Assembly (NCBI GenBank): GCA_024231975.1
Contig: JAAEQB010000007.1
Location: 41,750-105,749 of the forward strand
Direction of reading: 5' to 3'
Length of the DNA stretch: 64,000 bases
Source of the DNA: Allobosea sp.
GTDB lineage: Bacteria > Pseudomonadota > Alphaproteobacteria > Rhizobiales > Beijerinckiaceae
Shown: positions 26,094 through 33,244 of the stretch, piece by piece
Layout: every line of letters begins with the position of its first letter
Numbering within the stretch: the first letter of the stretch is position 1
Notes under the pieces: generated by a model
Databases searched by the model: none
The model's input: only the letters and a program-made list of their open reading frames with translations
What the model was told of the DNA's origin: nothing
Program-made: the position numbers and the translations under genes

Positions 26094-26390
26094 GCGCGCG
26101 CCAAGGTCGGCGAGCGCGACGTCGGCATGGTCTTCCAGCACTTCAACCTGCTCCCGCATCTGACGATCCTGGAGAGCCTGATCCTGGCGCCGATCTGGGT
26201 GAGGAAGATGCCCAAGAAGGACGCCGAGGAGATCGCGATGGACTATCTCAAGCGGATCAAGATCCCCGAGCAGGCGGGCAAGTATCCCGGCCAGCTCTCG
26301 GGCGGCCAGCAGCAGCGCGTCGCCATCGCCCGCTCGCTGTGCATGAGCCCGAAGATCATGCTGTTCGACGAGCCGACCTCGGCGCTCGAC
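26094..26390 (+). pseudogene. internal fragment of an amino-acid ABC transporter ATPase
   Basis: About 99 residues from ARAKVGERDVGMVFQHFNLL to LFDEPTSALD include the Q-loop, the signature LSGGQQQRVAIARSL and Walker B, but Walker A and the H-loop region are missing. IWVRKMPKKDAEE resembles AapP-type ATPases. After ALD the frame runs into unrelated DNA. The fragment is cut at both ends and cannot be functional. Confidence 0.8.
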
Positions 26391-26471
26391 TGCGCCTGCC
26401 CCTTCCTGGTGCCGCCTACTGCCAGGCTGAGGGTGGCATCACAGGCGGCACTACCACCGCGGCGAGCCCAT

Positions 26472-26612
26472 GATCGCCCACACCCGCATTTCCTGCAGTG
26501 GCATCGGGACAACTGCTTCAAACAGCAAGGGTTAGCGGGGTGCATTTGAAAAGCCCGGCACGACTTCGAGCCGAACTTGTAACCGCGAGGTAACCACGGC
26601 TCTTCGGAGCCC
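26472..26612 (+). repeat. direct repeat, copy 1 (HNH gene 3' end)
   Basis: This 141-base block matches 63700-63840 with only a few mismatches. It encodes the last ~20 residues of the HNH endonuclease whose larger remnant ends at 63755, plus the following ~85 bases. The two copies bracket about 37 kb of accessory DNA and are in direct orientation. Confidence 0.8.
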
Positions 26613-26642
26613 TTTGGAAATGCTCTCAGAATGCTCAGGCCC

Positions 26643-26675
26643 AAAAAGCAAAAAGCGCCGGGAAACCGGACGCTT
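26643..26675 (-). terminator. Rho-independent terminator downstream of the tRNA-Gly scar
   Basis: Read on the minus strand, AGCGTCCGG, a TTT loop and CCGGCGCT form a stem followed by TTTTTGCTTTTT. It lies 28 bases after the CCA end of the tRNA-Gly fragment, as expected for the native terminator of that tRNA gene. Confidence 0.65.
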
Positions 26676-26702
26676 ACGTGCCTCTCAAGTCTGAGAGATG
26701 TC

Positions 26703-26748
26703 TGGAGCGGGCGAAGGGATTCGAACCCCCGACCCCAACCTTGGCAAG
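26703..26748 (-). other. 3' 46-nt fragment of tRNA-Gly(GCC): integration attachment site
   Basis: On the minus strand the sequence runs from the anticodon stem (CTTGCCAAGGTTGGGGTC), with the GCC anticodon, through the T arm (GGGTTCGAATCCC) to CGCCCGCTCCA. The D arm and 5' acceptor strand are missing; upstream sequence is unrelated. This is the usual scar left by a tyrosine-integrase island at a tRNA 3' end. Since the terminator lies on the low-coordinate side, the island extends rightwards and the intact tRNA should lie beyond 64000. Confidence 0.75.
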
Positions 26749-27181
26749 CGATTTACTATAGTGTTCTCATATTCCACTGACGTTAACCGCTGTCAATTGG
26801 AATTCACGCGCGTCGCCCTATTGCAAAATACTATTGGATGGACTGGCGTGAAGCTGGCGGCCGCCCGTGGAATAGCGCGAACCAGCGAGACTGCAACCGC
26901 GAGGTAACCGCGGAGTTTTCCTGTCTCACGAAAATCCGATTGAGACAGCACCATGACGGCGACTCGTCCGCTGCTATTCGGTGTCGCTATTCCGATGAGC
27001 GGCGTGCCGCTGCTAAGGCCGCGTTCAGGCGCGATAGGGCTGCAGCAGAGTGGGGCACACAGGTTATCGCCACGTTGATCGCTGATTTTGGGGCAGATGC
27101 TCACTATCTGACGAAAGCATCTGTCTTGCCAATGGCTGCCGAGCAACCCCATTCTCGAGCTACATGGTACTAGTTGGCCAC
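26749..27181. other. intergenic region, no gene supported
   Basis: This lower-GC stretch just inside the tRNA scar has short overlapping frames without ribosome sites or known motifs. A short CCGCGAGGTAACC motif near 26900 also occurs in the direct-repeat block (26583-26596). Nothing else is seen. Confidence 0.4.
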
Positions 27182-27390
27182 CTAGCCCTCGGATTTCTGC
27201 TTCTGCTCGTTGATGAACTTGGCGGCGGCGATCCCACCCTTGACGGTGGATTTGGTCATCGACCCAAATCCCACAAACACCATGCCCAGCCCGGAAAGGC
27301 TAAAGGTATGCCGACGATGAGGCCGATTCCTGTGAAAGAAAGGGCAACGGCGAAAAGAAATATGAATGTCCCGATAATCATCTTCATCAT
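27182..27390 (-). pseudogene. small membrane protein with a frameshift
   Basis: From ATG 27390 the frame gives MMKMIIGTFIFLFAVALSFT then GIGLIVGIPLAF, and the adjacent frame continues GLGMVFVGFGSMTKSTVKGG to a stop at 27182. Joining them needs one added G in the GGG near 27293 and makes a plausible two-helix membrane protein of about 69 residues with a basic tail. Either a base is missing in the sequence or the gene is decayed. Function unknown. Confidence 0.5.
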
Positions 27391-27533
27391 GGTAATAGCG
27401 CCTCATTCTGAAACGGTAATCTGAGAAGCGCGAGCAACGGCCCTGCTCGCAATGGGCCAGCGTCCGCGCCAGAGGGCATTGCGAACAGCGTCTTCGAGTT
27501 CGAGCTCAGGCATAGAGGCTCGCCACAGCCCGC

Positions 27534-28157
27534 TCATTGCCAGCCGAGGTCGACCAGGATGCGCGCGGCAGCCGCCTCACCGTCGTTGCCCTGGCTGGCC
27601 ATCATCCCCGCGGCTGCGGTCAACAGCGTCCTGAGCTCCGAGCGCTCCGCGAGACCCGCCTGGCAAGCCGGCGGCGAGCAATGCCCGAACTGGTCGTACA
27701 GCCCGGCAACGAGGTGCTGGGGTTGGGCGGGGCGGCCGGCGGAAGCCAGCCCGAGTTCCTTGCGGAGCCCTGCGAGCAGGGCGGTTGCGTCGCGGGCCGG
27801 CGCAGTCTCGACACCCGCACGGCGATAGATGCCCAGGAACACGGTAGACCAGGCGCTGCGCTCGCCGAACCGGAACTGCAGACCCCGGCACAGCGACGTC
27901 TGATGGAATGCGCCCGTCCTGCGGCCGCAGAGCGCCCGATAGCGGCCAAGATTGTCGATTGCCGCGACTGTCAGATCAGCGCCGCCGATCGCCTTCCCGG
28001 CATAGACGAGAAGCTTCGGGGCGACCTGCTCGCGCATGTCTTCCGAAAGTCCTTTCCACCAGGCCCAGCCGCGCGCGACTGCTTCGGCCTCCCCCTGGGA
28101 AAAGGCTGGCCCGATGAAGACGATGAAGGCTGCCGCCCCCAGGACAGGAAGACGCAT
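27534..28157 (-). CDS. hypothetical exported protein
   Basis: 207 residues with a signal peptide (RLPVLGAAAFIVFIGPAFSQ, cleaved probably after FSQ). The mature protein is alanine-rich and helical with five cysteines; no family is recognised. It is the first complete gene inside the presumed island and is divergent from the HTH-like gene at 28336. An envelope or periplasmic location is inferred from the signal peptide alone. Confidence 0.55.
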   Translation of the reverse strand: MRLPVLGAAAFIVFIGPAFSQGEAEAVARGWAWWKGLSEDMREQVAPKLLVYAGKAIGGADLTVAAIDNLGRYRALCGRRTGAFHQTSLCRGLQFRFGERSAWSTVFLGIYRRAGVETAPARDATALLAGLRKELGLASAGRPAQPQHLVAGLYDQFGHCSPPACQAGLAERSELRTLLTAAAGMMASQGNDGEAAAARILVDLGWQ

Positions 28158-28335
28158 CGGGTTGTTTCCGCTTGCTGCGATGATCGTCAGCGGCCGGGAG
28201 CATCTGCGGCGCCCCCTGCAAGTGCCATCAAAATTCCGTCGCCAAGTTGTAGAGCCATCGAGATGGCCTGCCGCTCATTGCCCTTGCGAAACGGGACAGC
28301 AAACGTAATCCTGTAGATCCCGATTTGGCGCTCCG

Positions 28336-28776
28336 ATGACCGACTGCACCTTTGCTTCCCTTGCCCATCGCCTGCTGATTCAGGAGCGCGAGGCTGATTT
28401 CTCGATCGAATCCGTGGCTGGCCGCATGGGCATGAGCTACGACATGCTCTACTCCCGGCTGATCCAGCGCACGGCATTTCGGCCTGCCGAGGTGACGCGC
28501 CTCATCGCGACGACCCGCAACATGCGACTGGCGCAGGAAATCCTGGCCAGCACGCCTTTCATCGCGGCGAAGAGTCCGCAGGCGGCCCCTGCGGAGGCCG
28601 AACTCATCGACCTCACGCTCGACCATGTCGAGCACTCGATCGAAGTGCTCGGAGCGGTGCGCGAGGCGATCGCCGACAAGCGCATCGACCATCGCGACCG
28701 GCTGCGGTTGCTGGCGAAGATCCGCGAAGCGGAGAGCATCCTCGCGACGCTGCGCGTCCATGTCGACGGCGCCTGA
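28336..28776 (+). CDS. small helical protein with possible HTH, upstream of corA-like gene
   Basis: 146 residues. FSIESVAGRMGMSYDMLYSRLI (about 23-44) resembles a helix-turn-helix, and the rest is helical. The size and shape recall phage CII-like regulators, but the match is weak. It ends 14 bases before the CorA-like effector gene in the same direction, so it may belong to or regulate the CRISPR ancillary operon. Confidence 0.5.
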   Translation: MTDCTFASLAHRLLIQEREADFSIESVAGRMGMSYDMLYSRLIQRTAFRPAEVTRLIATTRNMRLAQEILASTPFIAAKSPQAAPAEAELIDLTLDHVEHSIEVLGAVREAIADKRIDHRDRLRLLAKIREAESILATLRVHVDGA

Positions 28777-28790
28777 TCGGATCGACTGCA

Positions 28791-30767
28791 ATGAGCCCGG
28801 CTAACGACATCCCCGTCAAATTCTTCCGCACGACGCTGTTCTGGCCGTTGGCGTTCGACTTCAAGCCGGACGTTTCAGACGGGGAGCCGGGCAAGCAAAA
28901 CTCCGGCGCCTGGTGGAAAGAACAAAAGGCGCGTCTGGAGCGGACGGGCGTCTGGACGGGTGTGGACGATACGCTGGAGCATATTCCAGCTCCTGCGGGT
29001 GCTACTCCGGAGCAGAAGCTCGAGGCGGATCGGTACAACGCCCGTGCCTACGCGGAATACACCTATTTCCACGATTACGTGCAGCAGTTCCTATTCAATC
29101 AGGCGCATTCGGACACGGCACCGTTCTTGCTGTTCAGGCGGAGCGACATCACCGGGGCGCGCGTGACCATCGCGCATCGCGGGACGTTCGACTTCAAGGT
29201 GCTGCGGATCAACCTGTACCTGCTCAAGGTCGGCGTCGCGATGATCGCGGTTGAGCTGGAATGGCGTGCGAGCACCGAAAAGCCCGCGCTCTCGCTCGCC
29301 GACGTGCTGAGCCTGAACGACCAGTTGCGGCGCGCCCATGCTCCCTACCTGGAGCAGACCGGCGAGACCGCTCGGGATCGGTCTCCGGAGCGCTATATCC
29401 CGCGGAGCTTCGTCTGGCTCGAGGGCGATGGACAGGAGAGCCGCGAGCTCCATGTCGGCGAGCCCGATGAGGATGTCGACGGCCTTGCCGCCGCGCTGAG
29501 ACGGAGCAGGCCGAGACAGCGCGGAATCCCGCCCTTCTCGCATTGGGCCTGGCTCCTCAACGGTCCGGCGGAAGCCGCGCTGAAGGATTGGCGCGTCGCG
29601 GGCGACGCAGAGAACTTGCCTTCAAAAGGCTGGGTCATCGCGCCCGCCCGCGGCGACGTCCGGACGTGGCGCCATGTCTGCGACGACAGGTTGCCGGCGC
29701 TGTTCGCGATCGAATTGGCGCAGCTCTCGGATTATCGCACGCTTCAGGCCGGCGACTGGATGCGCCTGTGCTTTCTCGACGGCCCCGGCACGGACGCCTA
29801 TCCCTTTGCGCGCCGCTTCCTCGAACGCGACTGGGACGAGCATGTTTATGACCGCTTCCACTATCAGCCGGACGAGGTTCCAGACGACAGCTCCGATGCT
29901 CCGAGCCGCTATCTGATCTGCGATTACGCCTTCGGCGCCGTCGGCGTCGGCGCAAGCGAGCAGGACCTGTTTTTCAGGACCCACATCGCGGAGCATGTGC
30001 GGCGTCATTATTTCCAGCTGATGCTGCTCTGCCAGCTGGAAAGGACGACGCTGCTGTCGATATCGAGCCGTATCACGCGCGCCGTGGCCGTCTACGAGAA
30101 GGAAAATGCCTCGACGGACAAGGGCAAGGCCGAGGAGAATCTTGAAAACTGGCTGGAGCAGATCGAGCATGATCTGCTGCAATACGCCCATCGGTTCCGC
30201 TTCACGGAAGTCTCCGGCCAGCTGCAGGCCAGGGAGATCTACCGAAAACTACGCGAGCATATGGGCGTAAGCGAGCTCTACCGGGAGATCCGGGACGAAC
30301 TGGAGACCGCGACGGGCTTCCTGGCAACCCGCAACCAGAAGCGGGTTACGCTGGCGCAGGAGGCGCAGACAAAGGCTCAGGAAGCGCAAACACAGGCCCA
30401 GAATCGCCTTGCGACGATCGCATCCCTGGCCGTACCTCCCGGCCTTGCCTTCTCTCTGCTCGGCATGAACGTCTTTGGGAGTTCCGAAGCGCTCGAGGAG
30501 ATGGGAATAGGCAAGGCGAACTTACTGCTCCATCTTGGCGTGGTTTTCGGCACGCTGGCAGTGGCATTCGGGTTGTCGTGGCTTGCCATGCGCTTCTTGG
30601 GGAACCGACAGGCTCGCGGAAGCGATGCCGAGCGCGTGGCGAAACACTCCGTGACCTGGCTGGCCAGCGCGTGCCTGATCGTCGCAGCGTTGTCCGTGAT
30701 GGCCCATTTCGGCAAATCCGTATGGGGGGCGAGCAGCCCGGTGCCGGAGCAGGCTCAGAAGAAGTGA
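28791..30767 (+). CDS. CorA-like membrane effector of a type III CRISPR system
   Basis: 658 residues. A large soluble N-terminal part (1-480) is followed by a coiled coil with a repeated AQEAQTKAQEAQTQAQ stretch (~530-545) and two or three C-terminal membrane helices. The first ends LLGMNVFG, the GMN signature of CorA magnesium channels; others are near 580-600 and 625-645. CorA-like proteins are known type III ancillary effectors, and in Bacteroides fragilis the CorA is activated by SAM-AMP. The next gene is a DHH-family enzyme overlapping by four bases, the same gene pair as CorA–NrN. Membrane permeabilisation on phage sensing is inferred. Confidence 0.78.
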   Translation: MSPANDIPVKFFRTTLFWPLAFDFKPDVSDGEPGKQNSGAWWKEQKARLERTGVWTGVDDTLEHIPAPAGATPEQKLEADRYNARAYAEYTYFHDYVQQFLFNQAHSDTAPFLLFRRSDITGARVTIAHRGTFDFKVLRINLYLLKVGVAMIAVELEWRASTEKPALSLADVLSLNDQLRRAHAPYLEQTGETARDRSPERYIPRSFVWLEGDGQESRELHVGEPDEDVDGLAAALRRSRPRQRGIPPFSHWAWLLNGPAEAALKDWRVAGDAENLPSKGWVIAPARGDVRTWRHVCDDRLPALFAIELAQLSDYRTLQAGDWMRLCFLDGPGTDAYPFARRFLERDWDEHVYDRFHYQPDEVPDDSSDAPSRYLICDYAFGAVGVGASEQDLFFRTHIAEHVRRHYFQLMLLCQLERTTLLSISSRITRAVAVYEKENASTDKGKAEENLENWLEQIEHDLLQYAHRFRFTEVSGQLQAREIYRKLREHMGVSELYREIRDELETATGFLATRNQKRVTLAQEAQTKAQEAQTQAQNRLATIASLAVPPGLAFSLLGMNVFGSSEALEEMGIGKANLLLHLGVVFGTLAVAFGLSWLAMRFLGNRQARGSDAERVAKHSVTWLASACLIVAALSVMAHFGKSVWGASSPVPEQAQKK

Positions 30768-31519
30768 CGCGCTCCTTCGCGTTCTTCCTGGGCGGCCACG
30801 ATCTGGAGATGGTGACGATTCGCGATCTGCTGCGGGAGCAATCGCAGCAGGTCGTCGATCATGGGTTTCGCTGGGGGGCAAAGGCCTCGGCCTATGGCCG
30901 CGAGATCGCACAGACGCATGATGATGGGCAGGTGCCAGTGCTCGTCGAACTGGAGCCCGATATCCCGCTCCCGGCCGGAACCGTTCTTGTCGACCATCAT
31001 GGCACACGTGCCGGCGAGCCATCGGCTCTGCTCCAGGTTTTCCGGCTTCTGGGTCTTCCCGACGGGGATTGGAGCCGTCGTTTCCAGCTCGTATCGGCCA
31101 ATGACACCGGGCACGCCGTAGGCTTGCGCGCGGCAGGGACGAATGATGCCGAAATCCGGTCCATTCGCGCCGAGGACCGCCGAGCCCAGGGCATCACCCC
31201 GGAGCAGGACCGCGCAGGCCTCACCGCCTTATCGCAAGCGGCTCGGTGGCCCGGCGGCGTTCTCGTGGTGCAGCTTCCACACACGCACGCCGCGACGGTG
31301 ACCGACCCTCTCGCCATGGCGTCCGGCCACCCCCCCGATCTTCTCATCGTCACACCTGAAGGACGCAATTTCTTCGGGAGCGGCGAACGGATCGCCCGTC
31401 TCGATCGCGCCTTCCCAGGCGGGTGGACCGGCGGCGATCTGCTGGAGAGAGGGTATTGGGGCATTTCGCAGGTTATCGACGAGAGCATGCTGCAAGCTGC
31501 GCTTCTCGCGAGGTCGTGA
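30764..31519 (+). CDS. DHH-family phosphodiesterase-like protein (NrN-like, signal degrader)
   Basis: 251 residues from GTG 30764, which overlaps the corA stop (GTGA). FFLGGHDLEMVTI (about 5-17), VLVDHHGTRAG (about 69-79) and ANDTGHA (about 109-115) are spaced like the metal-binding motifs of DHH phosphoesterases; a C-terminal GGWTGGDLLERGYWG may stand in for DHHA1. No membrane segment. In CorA-bearing type III systems a DHH-DHHA1 enzyme, NrN, destroys the SAM-AMP signal; position and motifs suggest this role here. Motif I is unusual (HDLEM), so activity is not certain. Confidence 0.7.
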   Translation: MTRSFAFFLGGHDLEMVTIRDLLREQSQQVVDHGFRWGAKASAYGREIAQTHDDGQVPVLVELEPDIPLPAGTVLVDHHGTRAGEPSALLQVFRLLGLPDGDWSRRFQLVSANDTGHAVGLRAAGTNDAEIRSIRAEDRRAQGITPEQDRAGLTALSQAARWPGGVLVVQLPHTHAATVTDPLAMASGHPPDLLIVTPEGRNFFGSGERIARLDRAFPGGWTGGDLLERGYWGISQVIDESMLQAALLARS

Positions 31520-31645
31520 GGCGCGACCACGCATGTGACGCCCGGACATATGCGGCGATCGACAAATTTTCACTCGCCTTTTGTTGTCCAGCCAGTTGCG
31601 TCATGCGCGAATCCGAGCAGAAATAACGCCCGCTGGGGAGTGCCT

Positions 31646-33244
31646 ATGCCGCGTTACATTTTGCGAGTGGAAGGTGTCGATTTCGCCGAAACGGTCGACG
31701 ACACCTCAAACCTTTCGGCCTATCGCGGGGGATCCCTGGCGCTGCTGGAGGCGCCGATCGCCGCCGAACGGTTCCTGATCGAGAGCGGCCCGTCGCATGG
31801 CATCCGCTTCGACGCGTCCGCCGGCCCCGTCATGCTGGGAGCCTCGCAAGGGGTTTTCCTGGTCGAGGCCGAGGACGATGCCGGCGCGGGACGCCTGCGC
31901 GACGCCGTCGAGCGGCATCTCTCCGGCATCACCACTCCTCCCTTCAAGCACTTGTCGCTGATGGTCGACATCGCTGCGGGCGACGATCTCGTGGCGCTGA
32001 AGCGGGCTCATGCGCTGAACCGGGGCCGGCAGTTCTCCAGCGACGGCTGGTCGCTTCCCGTCTTCGCGCGCGAAGCGACCGGCGCATCGACCGGGTTTGA
32101 TCCGATCCGGCCCGCCACGGTGTCCCTGCGCGTTCCGAAAGGGCGCGTGAACGCTCCCGCGACGGCCCATTCGACCCATGACGAAGTCTTGGTCTCGCCC
32201 TCGTTCCGCGACCGCTTTCAATATGGTCGTAAGGCGCGCCAGGGATTCTACGCGGCCAACGGCGTCGATGAGGCACGCGAGCGGACATTCACGGATTCGC
32301 TCCAGGATATGGTGGCGGATCCGCCTGACCTCCTGCCCCTCTCCGTGCGCTCGAAGATCGCCGTCTTCTATGCCGACGGCAACGGCTTCGGAGCGATCCG
32401 CGACAAGGCTCGCTCCCTTGCCGAGCTCACCCGCTTCTCGAATGACCTCCGGAGCAAGCAGCAGAGTCTGCTGGGAGGGGTCGTGCGCTGGCTGGCCGAA
32501 GGCGCCGACCGCGATCCCCAGGCCTATTCGCTGTCCGAGGACGGTCGGACCGGACTGCGGTTCGAGACGCTGCTATGGGGCGGCGACGAGCTCTGTTTCG
32601 TGATGCCGGCGTGGCTCGGGCTCGAGTTCCTGAGCCTGTTCAACACCTGGACCGCGGATTGGAAGGCGCCGTCGCAGGACAAGCTGACGCATGGCGTCGG
32701 CCTGGTCTTCTGCCGTGAGAAGACGCCGATCCGGCTGGCTCGCCGCGCCGCGGCGGCGCTGGCGGACGACGCCAAGTCGACCCTCGGCGGCAAAGCGGCG
32801 AATGTGGCGCAGATCGAGGCCTTCGAAAGCACTTCTCCTCCCGGGACGGAGGACCAGTTGCTCGGGCAGCGCCTCGACCTCTTCCGTCTCGGCGCCGAGG
32901 ACGCTGATCTCGTCCGCAACGCCCTGACGCTGCGGGATGAGGGCATTCCGCGCAGCCTCCAGCGCCTCGCCTCGCTGAAGGAGCGGTTCCCGCGCTCCCA
33001 GATCTATCGCCTGCTGCGCAAGGCCCGGGACACCCGCCTGTTCGGCGCGAAGGCGGGCGAAGGGCTCGATGACGATGTCGTCCGCTATTTGAAACGTGCC
33101 GGCGCCGAGCGCGCGGTGACGCCGCAGGAACTCGCCGTTCTCGGCGGGACCGTGCCGCTCGCCTTCTCGCTCGCGGCGGCTGCGGGCCTCTGGGATTATG
33201 TCGACCCCGTTCGGCCGCTCGTGACGGAGATCGCCGATGCGTGA
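31646..33244 (+). CDS. cas10: Cas10 subunit of type III CRISPR effector, no HD nuclease domain
   Basis: 532 residues. The protein begins directly with a Palm-like domain (YILRVEGVDFAETVDDTSNL, then SAYRGGSLALLE), so the usual N-terminal HD DNase is absent. The second Palm has YADGNGFGAI (242-251) and WGGDELCFVMP (311-321), the GGDD-type nucleotide cyclase site in a GGDE form; a helical Cas11-like C-terminal domain follows. Target RNA binding should trigger nucleotide-signal synthesis, here perhaps SAM-AMP for the CorA effector. GGGGAG precedes ATG 31646. The stop overlaps the next cas gene by eight bases. Confidence 0.9.
   Translation: MPRYILRVEGVDFAETVDDTSNLSAYRGGSLALLEAPIAAERFLIESGPSHGIRFDASAGPVMLGASQGVFLVEAEDDAGAGRLRDAVERHLSGITTPPFKHLSLMVDIAAGDDLVALKRAHALNRGRQFSSDGWSLPVFAREATGASTGFDPIRPATVSLRVPKGRVNAPATAHSTHDEVLVSPSFRDRFQYGRKARQGFYAANGVDEARERTFTDSLQDMVADPPDLLPLSVRSKIAVFYADGNGFGAIRDKARSLAELTRFSNDLRSKQQSLLGGVVRWLAEGADRDPQAYSLSEDGRTGLRFETLLWGGDELCFVMPAWLGLEFLSLFNTWTADWKAPSQDKLTHGVGLVFCREKTPIRLARRAAAALADDAKSTLGGKAANVAQIEAFESTSPPGTEDQLLGQRLDLFRLGAEDADLVRNALTLRDEGIPRSLQRLASLKERFPRSQIYRLLRKARDTRLFGAKAGEGLDDDVVRYLKRAGAERAVTPQELAVLGGTVPLAFSLAAAAGLWDYVDPVRPLVTEIADA

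Noticed and set aside
26703..26748. Complete tRNA-Gly gene
   Set aside because: Only the anticodon stem to CCA matches; the D arm and 5' acceptor are absent.
27182..27406. 74-residue minus-strand protein beginning with a charged, His/Arg-rich stretch
   Set aside because: The charged N-terminal part is out of frame with the hydrophobic start at 27390; the frameshifted small membrane protein is the better reading.
32520..32620. GGDEF-type diguanylate cyclase domain
   Set aside because: The GGDE motif sits in a Cas10 Palm context, followed by RAMP genes and an array, so it is a CRISPR subunit.
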